In this document: positions 8,701 to 18,926 of the stretch, in pieces
Layout of the letters: every line of letters starts with the position of its first letter
Position numbering within the stretch: position 1 is the stretch's first letter
DNA from: Seribacter sulfatis
Lineage (GTDB): Bacteria > Verrucomicrobiota > Verrucomicrobiia > Opitutales > Seribacteraceae
Length of the DNA: 64,000 nt
Direction: 5' to 3'
NCBI RefSeq assembly: GCF_964187635.1
Contig: NZ_CAXLMO010000023.1
Coordinates: forward strand, 1-64,000
Program-made: the position numbers and the translations under genes
Notes under the pieces: generated by a model
Seen by the model: the letters and a program-made list of their open reading frames with translations, nothing else
Told to the model about the DNA's origin: nothing
Databases searched by the model: none

Positions 8701-10485
8701 ATGCTTGGTAAGAAAAGCACCATAGGTATTTACGATTGCATTGAAGGGCAATTTCGTATGCTCGATAAATTCCCCTTTATTGTGGGATGCATGGGAAATG
8801 CAGACTGGCAAGTACCCGGTGGAGAAGGGTGGGAGGGAGCCTGTATGGTCAAGAAGTCGGGCAGTGCCTTTCGAATTGTACCGAATAAAAAAGGAGATGA
8901 GCGCCTTTTGGTAAATGGGGGTCCATTTGCAGAGCCTTTTAATGTGGAAGACGATGAAGTTTGTACCCTTCAATTTATGGGGTATCCATTAGTTGTCTTT
9001 GCTGGAAAGGATCCGAAGTCTTGGGCGGATCAGATTCAAAAAGGTCAATGGATCCTTGCAAACGGACGCACGGGCACAGACTATGCACAGTGTAGTCGAT
9101 ATGAAATTTTAGAAAAGATACAGGAATTTGGTGCGGATCTTTCAGAATGTGCGATCAAACCAGTTGGGTTAGATGTTCCGTTCTGGGTGGTTCATTTGGT
9201 GGAATTCTTGCAAAGACCTGAGGAGGAGGAAGAGGAAGAAGAGGCATTATACCAAGAGGAAATTGTCGTTGATCCGGATCGTGGCGAATTTACATGTCCG
9301 ACTTGTTGGCTAAAATTTGATCGGGCCGATGTGCTCAGTATTGCGGTTCATGAAGACCTAAGAGGGGACCGTAAATTGGGAGAAGATGCAATGCTTCGTT
9401 TCGTACCAACTGAGTTTAATTCAAAGGGACAAGCGATGGATGCAATGGGGTTACCCACTACTGATGTTGCCTGTGTCCATTGTCACCGAAAACTGCCCCC
9501 CGGTTTTATGGATGTATCTCACCATATTTTTTCTATTGTGGGGGCACCAAGTTCGGGTAAATCTTACTACCTCAGTGTGTTAGTCCGTCAGTTACAACGA
9601 ACCCTTTTTAGAGAGTTTGGAATTGCTTTCCGTGATGCGGACCCGAGTTGTAATGCGATTTTAAACTCAATGAAAAATCGACTCTTCGCGGGGAGTAGTT
9701 CAGCGGATGCAATGTTGATCAAAACTCAACTTGAGGGTGAAATGTATGAACGATTACAGAGGCACGATCGAGTAGTGGCATTACCCCGTCCATTTATATT
9801 CAGTTTATCTGACCCACGGGGTACTGGACATGATTGTTCGCTCATTTTCTATGATAATGCAGGGGAACACTTTGAACCGGGGATTACCAACGAAGAAAGC
9901 CCGGGTACTTTGCATGTAGCGAGTTCTTCGGGTATCTTTTTTCTTTTTGACCCAGTGGCCAGTCCGGAATTTCGCCGTGCACTTAAGGGGCATGATGACC
10001 CGCAATTTTCTATGGATGGAGGAGGGAAGAGATTGGACCAGCAAGATACGATCATGGCTGAACTGGAAATCCGGGTAAAACAAAATCAAAATATCAGCAT
10101 TGCAGATAAAATTGATGTACCCCTTGCGGTGATGATTGGAAAGTGTGATATTTTGCGCGACCAATTGGACTGGGAGCGAATTCTTTGGCCTGTTAAGGAT
10201 AAGAAATTAGACCTTGATATTGTAGAGAAGAATTCCGAGATTTTACGGGAATACATGATGGATATGCATCCGTCGATAGTGGCCAATTCCGAAGCACTCT
10301 CCCGTAATGTACGTTATTTCCCTGTGAGTCCATTTGGGCACAGCCCTGAGCGGGTTGAATTAAATGGACAAAAATACATTGCCCCAGATCCAGACAAATT
10401 GGACCCTGTAATGGTAGAAATTCCTACCTTGTGGGTACTTCATCATGTCGAACCAGAATTGTTGCCCGTAGTCTCCGGTACCTAA
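8701..10485 (+). CDS. Zinc-ribbon P-loop GTPase of a GAP1-type system
   Basis: A 594-residue cytoplasmic protein. Residues 1-110 look like a divergent beta-sandwich, possibly FHA-like (PFIVG ... LLVNGG). Residues about 125-180 (QWILANGRTGTDY...WVVHLVEFL) weakly resemble a GYF_2 domain. After an acidic stretch (PEEEEEEEEA) come two CxxC pairs, CPTC near 199 and CVHC near 258, that probably bind zinc. The nucleotide domain follows: Walker A GAPSSGKSYYL near 281, a Walker B/switch element LIFYDNAGEHFE near 381, and a guanine-recognition-like IGKCD near 480. This suits TRAFAC-type GTPases that occur with GAP1 proteins. The next gene starts 19 bases later and is GAP1-like. GTP rather than ATP specificity is inferred from the GKCD motif. 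Confidence 0.75.
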   Translation: MLGKKSTIGIYDCIEGQFRMLDKFPFIVGCMGNADWQVPGGEGWEGACMVKKSGSAFRIVPNKKGDERLLVNGGPFAEPFNVEDDEVCTLQFMGYPLVVFAGKDPKSWADQIQKGQWILANGRTGTDYAQCSRYEILEKIQEFGADLSECAIKPVGLDVPFWVVHLVEFLQRPEEEEEEEEALYQEEIVVDPDRGEFTCPTCWLKFDRADVLSIAVHEDLRGDRKLGEDAMLRFVPTEFNSKGQAMDAMGLPTTDVACVHCHRKLPPGFMDVSHHIFSIVGAPSSGKSYYLSVLVRQLQRTLFREFGIAFRDADPSCNAILNSMKNRLFAGSSSADAMLIKTQLEGEMYERLQRHDRVVALPRPFIFSLSDPRGTGHDCSLIFYDNAGEHFEPGITNEESPGTLHVASSSGIFFLFDPVASPEFRRALKGHDDPQFSMDGGGKRLDQQDTIMAELEIRVKQNQNISIADKIDVPLAVMIGKCDILRDQLDWERILWPVKDKKLDLDIVEKNSEILREYMMDMHPSIVANSEALSRNVRYFPVSPFGHSPERVELNGQKYIAPDPDKLDPVMVEIPTLWVLHHVEPELLPVVSGT

Positions 10486-10504
10486 TTAGATTGGGTTTCC
10501 TTTA

Positions 10505-13500
10505 ATGGCTCAACAACTCATTTTTACCAGTACGCCCCAGGGTTTAGAACCTGGACGTACTGGTTATTGTACCGTTGCTCGGCACAAGGACTTAAGGCAT
10601 CGGCTCGTCCGGGAACTCGAAAGGTTGAGTGTCTATGATTTTGGACAGCAAGCGGGAGGCACCCGGGTTGCAATCTCAATTTTTCGAAAGATTATATTAG
10701 GGTCCGAGGAATTTTATGTTCTCACTAAAATTTGTGACGCGGGGCTTGATTATACCAATCGAACCAACTACTTGGCCCATCATTTAATTTTGGATGGCTT
10801 TGAAATTGCTACCTGTCCATCCCCCGCAGAGATTTTTCTTAATTGGAATGGATGGAAGAGTAAGTGGGAGGAGGATGCACGTTATCTAACGCCTGGGGAG
10901 GAAATTACCCTAACTGATTATAAATCCAGCGGATTGATACCCTGTAAAAATTGGTTAAGTTTTACCAATGACCCAGGCAATGCGGCGACCCTTGTTTCTC
11001 CGGGATTGGTCCCTCCCATTGTCTTAGAAAATAGCCCCGCAAAAAGTGAACATTTATTACAGTTATTTGCTGAATCTTCTGCTTTGTTGAAGTTATCTTT
11101 GGATGCATGGGATTATTCCTTTACCACATTCTTACAGGGGAATGATGATATAAAATCTTTTGCCTGGGTCGGGATTGAAGGACAGCCGGCGGGAGAACGA
11201 TTGAAACAAGGAGGCTTGCGAAATTACATTGATTTACGAAATTGGACATCCAGTTCAATTGCAGATGAGGTGGACCCCGCTCTTGCCCATGTGGCTCGAA
11301 AAGGTCCGAACGTTGCCCCTACTAAGAGAGTGAAGAATGCAACCTCTTCCAATACCCGTTCTCCTCTCAGTCAAAAACAAGTTGAGCAAATTAAGGGTGC
11401 AAATTCAGGATACTTGAGCACCGCTCCGAGTGGGTCGACCGTTAAGGCTCAGGAGGCTTCCACCAAAAAAGAAAAAAAGAAAAGACCCTGGCTATTGCAA
11501 TTAGCTGTTATTTCGACCGCATTGTGCTTGCTGGGTGCATTAATTGTAGGATTGGCGTACAACCTTGGAGATTGGTTTAAAAAAGAGGAACCCCCTGTAA
11601 ATCAAGTAAATAGGGTAACACAAGAACAGGATGAAGGGGATAATCTTTCAACTGTAAATTCTATCGTTCCCGGTGCATTTGCTCAATTGGATCAAATTGA
11701 ATATTTAAAAATTGCCCAAAAGCACCCCTATTTACGCTGGGTTAGTGTTGATGTGGGAACCGATGAACCTTTCCAGATTAATATTAATGACGACCAATTT
11801 GATCGGTTTGAAGAAACTTTGGAGAAAAGTCAGGAGGGGGATGAATTAAAAGTAGTGCTTACAGAAAGGGAGGGAGAGATTGTTTTTGATGAACTCTCTA
11901 TGGCTCCTGCCCCCGAGGATCGTGGTCGAGCCCAGCAAATATCTTTTAATGAGGAGGAAACAATTGCCATTTCTGAAGAGGGGGATCAGGTCTCCTTCGT
12001 AGTGGGGGATGAAACTTTTTCCTATGACTTACGTCGTGCCCAAGGCAACGAAGCAAACAGGCTCAGAAAGTTAAACAAACTTTTACAGTCCGGGCAAAAA
12101 ACGCCCCTTACTCTTAGGCTTGAGGGATCGCGGGTCGTTCACATCGAACCCTTTGAATTACCGGACGATAAAAAGATTGATGATTCAAATCTTGCCAACA
12201 CTGCCAAGCAGAGGGGAAAGCCAATGGTACTTGAGCAAGTAAAAGGAAAAGGCTCTGCTTATTTTGAACCCGAACAAATGAGGATTCAATTACCAGTAAA
12301 TGGTACTAGTCGAAAAGCCTACACCTTCAAAGAAGACGAGAGTGCAAAAATGAAAGACCTCTTCGACTTTCTTGAAAAAGGAGAAGAGGGAATCGATTTA
12401 AATATTCGCTTAAGCGAGGATGGTGAGGAAATTACTTTTCTTGATTTTGAGTTTCCGGAAGAGAAAATTCGTCCATCGGCTGAAGAACTTATTTTATCTC
12501 CCAGTTCTTTACTCTCAGAAAAAAAATTCCTCTTTTGGATACCGGGAGTGGAAAATAATGGAAAATGGAGAATTGATAATTCTAAAAAGTCATTCGTTTA
12601 TAACGATTCCGAAACGGCCGATATTTTGCTTTCTTTATTTCGCGAGTTAGCGAAGAAATCGACTAATCCAGTTGCCTGGATGACGGACTACCAGAAAGGT
12701 TCATTATTTACTAATAATCAGTTTGAGAAAGAGTCTCTTGTCGAGGAATTCAGCTATGAATATAAATTGAGCCAGCACCCTTTAGACCCAGTCAAAATTG
12801 CCAACATATCTTTTAAGTCCGGGCAGAGTTATTCCTTTGATTTTGAAATAACGGAAGGAAAAAGCATTGAAATTTCATATGGCTCTAATCACGCTTGGAA
12901 TTCATTAAACAATGGAAAGCTTATTCGATTGCCCCTGCTTTCTTCCGCTGGTGGATGTATTGATTTATTTTTATTATCTCATCAACACGCCAACCTGACA
13001 GACCTTTCAGAAGTGGGTCAGGATTATGACCTGACTCGAAAAGCGTTATCCGTTTCTGACGAGTTGTTGCGCGATGGAATGTTTCAATTTTTATCGGAGG
13101 GGGAGAATAAATTACACCTTACTTATTCAGTTCTGCCCAATTCCCCTCATGCCTCAAAGGTTTTCTTTAACGAACCTGTCTGGCGTGATTTTATCGATTC
13201 TACAACGATGAAATTAGCGGGATTACCGACTGCACTAGTTCAATTAAACCCATCCCGTCCCTTGGATGCACAGGTTGAACTGGACTTAGATTACTTTCGT
13301 GGGATTTCAGAAGATTTTCTTACAGAAAGGCAGAGGTGTGAAGAGAAATTAAGTCAGTTGGGCAGTGCATTTCCGAACCCTGAAGTTTATAAAAATTTAG
13401 TAACTTATGGAAGTGAGTACCCTAATTTGCTTACCTTTCAGCCTGGTACCCCCTTTTCCTCCTTTGCTTACAAATTACCCCTTTTATTGATTCAGCAAAG

Positions 13501-14254
13501 TTTTTATTCCTGGGATGAGGTTCGATTTAACAATTTAAAAGGAGAACTAGACCTCGCTTATAATAATGCAGAATTACTTTCTGACCCTGCCCTTTTTTCT
13601 TTGTACTGGACCCAATTAGGCGAAGTGGTGGACCAATACATCTCGGACAGCATACAAAAAGACTTTAATTATAAAGCGGACAAGGCATTGAAAGATATGA
13701 AATTGCTTTTTGACTTTTTGACCTTAATTCTTCGCACAGAAAGAACATTGGGAATAAACGAGGGCGAATTATTGAAAAACCTGCAGGGTATCCGTTCTAA
13801 ACTTGCCTCGCCCTCCGTTGAGAATCCACTCGGGTCGATCAATAAAGAAATTCGTGGGTTATCGAATCCGCAGTTAAAAGAAGCTTTTGACCTGTACTAC
13901 AAAAATTATCAGAATCAGCAAAGAGAATTGATTCCTCCCACGAAGCTTACTTTTGAAACTTTGGGTCTGGCTCTTTCGACAATTTCAGACTTAGGCAAAA
14001 ATATAATCTACAAGGAAAAGGAATCGGAGATTAGGCAATATCAATTTTGGGTTCAAAATTTTGCTTCGATTAATCAAGAGATTTTAGCCAAGCAGGAAGA
14101 TATTATTAATTCGCTTCCCTTGGACTCTGCGGAACGAATTAAAAGAATTATATCAGAAATCCCCTGGACACTGGCAGTCTATAAAAGGACCTCAAATGGA
14201 CAATATGTAAAGCAATCCGATTTTTTACGGCTTGCTCCTCCGTCCAAGTTTTAA
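10505..14254 (+). CDS. GAP1-like (GTPase-associated protein 1) single-pass membrane protein
   Basis: A 1249-residue protein. The N-terminal 250 residues begin QLIFTSTPQGLEPGRTGYC and contain TRVAISIFRKIILG and NRTNYLAHHLILD, the pattern I know from GAP1 N-terminal domains (type 2). A low-complexity linker with a basic KKEKKKRPW patch precedes one transmembrane helix at about 329-352, so the GAP1 part is cytoplasmic and about 900 residues are periplasmic. Residues about 399-655 hold three related beta-rich units of roughly 80 residues, each ending in a strand like 'L.L...G..I.F' followed by a proline-containing turn. The remainder is helical and unassigned. It is encoded directly after the GTPase gene, which implies that the two products act together, with this protein carrying the signal across the membrane. 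Confidence 0.72.
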   Translation: MAQQLIFTSTPQGLEPGRTGYCTVARHKDLRHRLVRELERLSVYDFGQQAGGTRVAISIFRKIILGSEEFYVLTKICDAGLDYTNRTNYLAHHLILDGFEIATCPSPAEIFLNWNGWKSKWEEDARYLTPGEEITLTDYKSSGLIPCKNWLSFTNDPGNAATLVSPGLVPPIVLENSPAKSEHLLQLFAESSALLKLSLDAWDYSFTTFLQGNDDIKSFAWVGIEGQPAGERLKQGGLRNYIDLRNWTSSSIADEVDPALAHVARKGPNVAPTKRVKNATSSNTRSPLSQKQVEQIKGANSGYLSTAPSGSTVKAQEASTKKEKKKRPWLLQLAVISTALCLLGALIVGLAYNLGDWFKKEEPPVNQVNRVTQEQDEGDNLSTVNSIVPGAFAQLDQIEYLKIAQKHPYLRWVSVDVGTDEPFQININDDQFDRFEETLEKSQEGDELKVVLTEREGEIVFDELSMAPAPEDRGRAQQISFNEEETIAISEEGDQVSFVVGDETFSYDLRRAQGNEANRLRKLNKLLQSGQKTPLTLRLEGSRVVHIEPFELPDDKKIDDSNLANTAKQRGKPMVLEQVKGKGSAYFEPEQMRIQLPVNGTSRKAYTFKEDESAKMKDLFDFLEKGEEGIDLNIRLSEDGEEITFLDFEFPEEKIRPSAEELILSPSSLLSEKKFLFWIPGVENNGKWRIDNSKKSFVYNDSETADILLSLFRELAKKSTNPVAWMTDYQKGSLFTNNQFEKESLVEEFSYEYKLSQHPLDPVKIANISFKSGQSYSFDFEITEGKSIEISYGSNHAWNSLNNGKLIRLPLLSSAGGCIDLFLLSHQHANLTDLSEVGQDYDLTRKALSVSDELLRDGMFQFLSEGENKLHLTYSVLPNSPHASKVFFNEPVWRDFIDSTTMKLAGLPTALVQLNPSRPLDAQVELDLDYFRGISEDFLTERQRCEEKLSQLGSAFPNPEVYKNLVTYGSEYPNLLTFQPGTPFSSFAYKLPLLLIQQSFYSWDEVRFNNLKGELDLAYNNAELLSDPALFSLYWTQLGEVVDQYISDSIQKDFNYKADKALKDMKLLFDFLTLILRTERTLGINEGELLKNLQGIRSKLASPSVENPLGSINKEIRGLSNPQLKEAFDLYYKNYQNQQRELIPPTKLTFETLGLALSTISDLGKNIIYKEKESEIRQYQFWVQNFASINQEILAKQEDIINSLPLDSAERIKRIISEIPWTLAVYKRTSNGQYVKQSDFLRLAPPSKF

Positions 14255-14309
14255 CTTTTATAGGGAATCAACTTTACTAAAACCCAACACGAAACAATAA
14301 TTTAGACCT

Positions 14310-17300
14310 GTGAATATTGACCGTTTAATTGATCGCATCGAAAAAGCTCTTCGTGAGGATGGAACTACCGATCCAGTATTTCATGCATTGGCGAAGGAAT
14401 ATGCGAAATTTCGAACTCAAATTGATGAAAGATTAGAGCACTGCGTAACTCTGATTCGTTCCGGTAAAGACTTTGCTGCCCGTGAACTTGCGGAACAATC
14501 TCCAGATGTACTTACACTTATGGAAAAACTTTCCTTTGCCAATGATGGTAAATGGAAAAAAGAATGTGAAGAGAAGGGACTTTATGTCGGACCCACATGG
14601 GCAGATGAGCATGTGGATTTGCTCAATGGATTATACGATAAGGAAATCACAGAGGACAGCCCACTTTTTCGTGAATATCGTACTGCGGCACGAAGCCGGG
14701 ACCAGGAAAAAACTTTTAAGGTGTTAAAGATGATCTTGAAAGCAAATCCAGATCATGGTGCTGCCAAGAGACATTTCGGTCAATTAAGTGTAAAGATTCT
14801 AGAGGATAAAATTAAGGAATTAACGCAGTTAATCACAGCGGGTCGAGAAGCAGAGTTTCTTGATCTGATGATTGATATTGAGGATACCGATTGGGTGGTG
14901 CAACCCAAAGGAGATGAATGGGAAAATGCAATTGCAGTTCGAGAAGGAGTGGAGCGAAGAAATGCAAAGGTACGATTGGAGCAAATTTTGGTCGAGATTG
15001 CTTCCTACAGAGCTGCGGATGACTGGAAGGGATCCCTTGCTTTAATCGGAGAATTTTTTAATTTGGCCCAGGAGCATAACCTGGAAAATGAATTAGCTGA
15101 GGATGACATCAATGTATACAACGAATACAAGGAATGGTCTGAAGAATTAGCGGAGGACGCGAAATCAGAGCGTGAACTCGAGGGCATGATCTCTCGTTTT
15201 AAGAACCGCCTTGCTGAAATGCATCAGGTGGACAGTCAGGGAGGAAAAACGTTGGAGGTTTACCTGGAGGAACAAAACGAATTGCGCAAATTTCGTCAGG
15301 AATTTCAAGACCTTGGTAAATCGCTCTCTGCAGAGATTATGATGGACCTGCAAAAAGCAGAGTCCCATGTGAAAAATCGTATTCTTCGCCTTCGTGGCCG
15401 GACTAAGAGAATCTGGATGGCGGGTGTTTTTGCGTTCGTTTTAGTTGCGATTGGTGCAGTGGCAGGACTTTGGTGGTTGAAAGGTTTTTGGGATGCCCGC
15501 TCCGCTGCAGAAGCGGTTTTGGAGGTGCCCAATCCCTCACAACAGTGGGAGAAGTTATCTGCCTTTGTAGGGAATTACCCTGATTATCTAGAGGATGTCA
15601 AGGTTCGCAAGTTTGTGGATCAAGCAGTGGAGGAAGTTTTTCGAGATGCGGGTGCAAATTTAGTTTCAGAAAGTCAGGACGAATTTTTGCTCAATACTCA
15701 GGATAAAAGTCTTTTACCTATTTTAAAAAAGGAGGACATTGAACGGAGAAGGGGTAATGTGGTTGCCTCGATGTGTGGCAAAATCCTTGAAGATCTTGAT
15801 AATGATCCAAATTTTCAGATTCGGGATGCCAAAAGATTTTTAGAATTATTTGAGAGTGCACCGCGAATTCGAAAGAATGATAAAGGAGAAGATTTACCCT
15901 TAAACGAGGTCGATTATTATCGTTTCCAGGACAATAAATTAGTCTTGGACAAATTACAGGAGATTGCCGCATTTTTGGCTCGGATCGAGGATACAAATGA
16001 TCGAAAAGGAGATCGGTTTAATAATTTAAAGAAGGAGGTTTTAAACTTTGATGCAAAAGTGCTACAAGCATGGAAAGCCTTCCGGGATTCCGGAAAGGCG
16101 GATCATGGCATTCTTGCTCAGGAAAAATACCTCGAGGAATTGGATGAAGAAACCCGTGGTTTTTCCGGATCAGATGCGATTGACCCCAATGATTATCGTG
16201 AGGTCAGGGATGCGATTCGACAACTTAAGCAAACTTGGAAGGGTTATTCTAAAGAAGTGGAAAATAAGTCCGGTTCGTCTTACGATCAGTTGCTCAATCA
16301 AGCCGACCAATTACTGGGGAAAAGTAAAAAAGCCCAATCTCGGGATGAGAAACTTGCTTTCCTCAGGCAAATGTCAGACTCATTGAGTAAGATTACGGAA
16401 TTGAACGGCAGTTCAACCGATCAGGAGCGAATGTCTAGCGCACAGGGCAGAGAATTTAAAGAATTAGTGAAGGCACAAAAGGAATCAGTCGGAGCGTTGG
16501 GCCAATTAGGAGAAGTGGAGGGAGATTTAGGGAAAGCTCAAAACTTGGACGAGTATTTTTTTGCTTTGGAAAAACTTTTGCAAAATGATGCATTTGAAAA
16601 AACAAAAGCTTCCCTGGTCCGTACTGTACTTTCTCATCGAAAGAAATTTTCAAATGAAAACGGTGAGTTAAGAAGCCGTCTCTTTATAGAGGGACCTGCC
16701 GAGATATGGGAAAAAGTGGAATCGGGTAAGATTACACTCCAGCCCGATGAATCTCGAACAGAATACGATCATATTATGGCCCTTCTTTCCCGCCCCGATC
16801 TTCGCTCTATTTGGAGCTATCAATTAGTGGAATGTACTCCATTCCAATCCGGTGCATCCGGGGTTTATTCAACCCAAAAAAAGCAGATGATGTCCTTGTA
16901 CTCCTATGGTCCGGTGAAGGAGGAGGAAGTGGCACAAAAATTTGATGAACAAGGACAGCCTATTGCCAACCCGATCAAAACTAATGTGCAAGTAGGCGAA
17001 TTTCATTGGAATGGAAAGGTGGAGGGCCGAGAATTTCAAACCACCATTTTTGGCGGAGGAATGAAGGGGCTTGCAGTAGAGGGGGGCGAATTGACTCCTG
17101 AATCTACTTTTTTGCAGCAACAAATCGAACGCAGACTAGACCCTAATACAAAAAGTGTTGCCGGACCTTTGATGGAAATGCTTGAGGTTGTGATTGCCGA
17201 ACAATCAATTTCCCCCCTGCTCAAGGCATATCTCCATCGTGAGATAGTTGATTTGATGAAAAAAAAGCCTGCCTCTTGGGGAGTTGCTCTGAGCAATCAA

Positions 17301-17756
17301 CTATTGAAAGACTATGATGCTCTTGTAAGTCAGGTAAAAATAAAAATCCGACCGACAGATTGGATGGATAAGAAAGCGAACGAATCCCTTTCCCAAAGTT
17401 TGGCACAGTATTACCGTGTAGTGGGTAAGCGAGATTATTTTCCCGAAGCAAAATTTACACTTGGGGTTTTACAATCCTTACAAAAAGTAAATTTTTCTTA
17501 TATTGGACATGTTGATATTCAAAAGAAGGCCCGATTTACCGGAAGTAAGCCAGCTTTGTATTGGGGTATTTCTCAAGTTAATGGTTCTTTTGAATTAACC
17601 AAGGGGGCACGGGCCTCCTTTATTTCATACAGTCCCTTAGTTGGAACCAACCCCAATATTGGAGCAATACTGGCACAAAATTATTCGAAAGCGAATGTGA
17701 CGAATGGAAAATTTGGAGGAGTGGAGGATTTCCTGCCAGTAGATTTTTCAAATTGA
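14310..17756 (+). CDS. Large single-pass envelope protein of the GTPase/motor operon
   Basis: A 1148-residue protein that I do not recognise as a whole. It uses a GTG start at 14310. Residues 1-365 are predicted cytoplasmic, helical and acidic, with TPR-like or coiled-coil character (RLEHCVTLIRSGKDFAARELAEQ, ILKANPDHGAAKRHFGQ). A single transmembrane helix (WMAGVFAFVLVAIGAVAGLWWL) lies at about 369-390. The remaining 750 residues are periplasmic, mostly helical to about residue 830, then a more beta-rich C-terminus. The topology mirrors the upstream GAP1-like protein, with both having a cytoplasmic N-terminus and a long periplasmic part. The stop is two bases before the next start codon, so this is the core of an operon. 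A role as a scaffold linking cytoplasmic GTPase and periplasm is an inference. Confidence 0.7.
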   Translation: MNIDRLIDRIEKALREDGTTDPVFHALAKEYAKFRTQIDERLEHCVTLIRSGKDFAARELAEQSPDVLTLMEKLSFANDGKWKKECEEKGLYVGPTWADEHVDLLNGLYDKEITEDSPLFREYRTAARSRDQEKTFKVLKMILKANPDHGAAKRHFGQLSVKILEDKIKELTQLITAGREAEFLDLMIDIEDTDWVVQPKGDEWENAIAVREGVERRNAKVRLEQILVEIASYRAADDWKGSLALIGEFFNLAQEHNLENELAEDDINVYNEYKEWSEELAEDAKSERELEGMISRFKNRLAEMHQVDSQGGKTLEVYLEEQNELRKFRQEFQDLGKSLSAEIMMDLQKAESHVKNRILRLRGRTKRIWMAGVFAFVLVAIGAVAGLWWLKGFWDARSAAEAVLEVPNPSQQWEKLSAFVGNYPDYLEDVKVRKFVDQAVEEVFRDAGANLVSESQDEFLLNTQDKSLLPILKKEDIERRRGNVVASMCGKILEDLDNDPNFQIRDAKRFLELFESAPRIRKNDKGEDLPLNEVDYYRFQDNKLVLDKLQEIAAFLARIEDTNDRKGDRFNNLKKEVLNFDAKVLQAWKAFRDSGKADHGILAQEKYLEELDEETRGFSGSDAIDPNDYREVRDAIRQLKQTWKGYSKEVENKSGSSYDQLLNQADQLLGKSKKAQSRDEKLAFLRQMSDSLSKITELNGSSTDQERMSSAQGREFKELVKAQKESVGALGQLGEVEGDLGKAQNLDEYFFALEKLLQNDAFEKTKASLVRTVLSHRKKFSNENGELRSRLFIEGPAEIWEKVESGKITLQPDESRTEYDHIMALLSRPDLRSIWSYQLVECTPFQSGASGVYSTQKKQMMSLYSYGPVKEEEVAQKFDEQGQPIANPIKTNVQVGEFHWNGKVEGREFQTTIFGGGMKGLAVEGGELTPESTFLQQQIERRLDPNTKSVAGPLMEMLEVVIAEQSISPLLKAYLHREIVDLMKKKPASWGVALSNQLLKDYDALVSQVKIKIRPTDWMDKKANESLSQSLAQYYRVVGKRDYFPEAKFTLGVLQSLQKVNFSYIGHVDIQKKARFTGSKPALYWGISQVNGSFELTKGARASFISYSPLVGTNPNIGAILAQNYSKANVTNGKFGGVEDFLPVDFSN

Positions 17757-17758
17757 GT

Positions 17759-18883
17759 ATGTCTTATCAAGAAAAATATTCACTTTCAAAAAGAGGACAA
17801 ATCTCGGGTCCCTTCACGGCTTTGGAAATTATTGACCTTCTTCGCATGAAGGAGATCAGCACTATTCATAAAGTTAAATTAGGAAAGGATTGGCTCACCG
17901 TATCCGATTTTATTGACCAATATGAAAAAGGACTTCTTCCAGAACAGAATTTAGATCAGGTATTTGAAGATGAGCCTGAGGAGGAAGAAGTGAAGAAAGA
18001 AGAAGAGGAGACCGTCGAATTACCTGAACCTGAACCGAAACCTGAACCGGTTGAAAAAGTAATTGAAGTGCCCAAACCAGGTCCAGCAACTGAAATTCAC
18101 ATTAATCGATCCGGGACTCAATTTGGCCCATATTTATTAAAAGAATTAAAAGATTATTTAAAAGCGGGTAATTTAAGATTCAGCGATTTAGTTTGGTTTG
18201 AAGGAGTTTCAGAATGGGTTCCTTTATCAAGAATACCTGGAGTTGCAGATGATCTAAGTTCATTGGGTTCTGCTGCACCTCCTCCCCCTAAGCCGCCCCC
18301 AGTACCTGCTGCTCCTGCTGCTCTCCCTCCTCCCGTACAGTCTGTCCCATCCAGTCCATCTCTTTCTTCCGCGAAGCAATCGAACACAGTGTTGACGGAT
18401 TCCGATCAGTCTGCAGAAAAGGAAGCGGGCGAAGATGAGGTAACTCCGGATAAGCCCAGCATGGAAATTGAAAACATTGCCCCGCATGGAGCACGGGCGA
18501 TTGCGGGGATTGTGGATAGTGCTATTTTACTATTGGTAGTGGTTATTTTAATTGGTACTGCCGGTGCATTTTCAGATTTCGATAATACTCTGTATCTTGC
18601 CGGTGTATGTGCTTACTTCTTATTGGGTTGGCTTTATTATGGACTGGGAGAATCTTCTCAAGCGGGCGGATTTATTGGAAAAAGAATAAGCAAAATTAAA
18701 GTGGTACGATTGGCGGATGATGAAATTCCAGGATTTGGTGTTTCTTCCTTACGAGCAGTCCTTAAAATTTTGATCTCCCTGACTATTATTTTACCCTTTA
18801 TTGTATTTTTGACTCCTCGCAGACAGGGTCTGCATGATTTAGCCTGTGGTACGATCGTAAAGAGTGAAGGAGAAGAGAATTAA
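17759..18883 (+). CDS. GYF_2 / RDD-domain membrane protein
   Basis: A 374-residue protein starting at the ATG at 17759; a TTG at 17753 overlapping the previous stop is an alternative. Two GYF_2-like domains are visible, at about 4-55 (YSLSKRGQISGPFTALEIID) and 112-165 (INRSGTQFGPYLLKELKDYL ... VWFEGVSEWVPLS), separated by an acidic, Pro-Glu-rich linker. A proline-rich stretch follows (APPPPKPPPVPAAPAALPPP). Residues about 242-370 form an RDD domain with its helices (HGARAIAGIVDSAILLLVVV, GGFIGKRISKIKVV, RRQGLHDLACGT). GYF domains bind proline-rich peptides, so the protein could recruit partners to the membrane; note that the protein itself carries a proline-rich segment. It lies between the large envelope protein and the MotA-like subunit. 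Confidence 0.85.
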   Translation: MSYQEKYSLSKRGQISGPFTALEIIDLLRMKEISTIHKVKLGKDWLTVSDFIDQYEKGLLPEQNLDQVFEDEPEEEEVKKEEEETVELPEPEPKPEPVEKVIEVPKPGPATEIHINRSGTQFGPYLLKELKDYLKAGNLRFSDLVWFEGVSEWVPLSRIPGVADDLSSLGSAAPPPPKPPPVPAAPAALPPPVQSVPSSPSLSSAKQSNTVLTDSDQSAEKEAGEDEVTPDKPSMEIENIAPHGARAIAGIVDSAILLLVVVILIGTAGAFSDFDNTLYLAGVCAYFLLGWLYYGLGESSQAGGFIGKRISKIKVVRLADDEIPGFGVSSLRAVLKILISLTIILPFIVFLTPRRQGLHDLACGTIVKSEGEEN

Positions 18884-18926
18884 TTTTCAAAATGCCTTAT
18901 TTAATCGTGTGAAAGGAAAAAAATAA

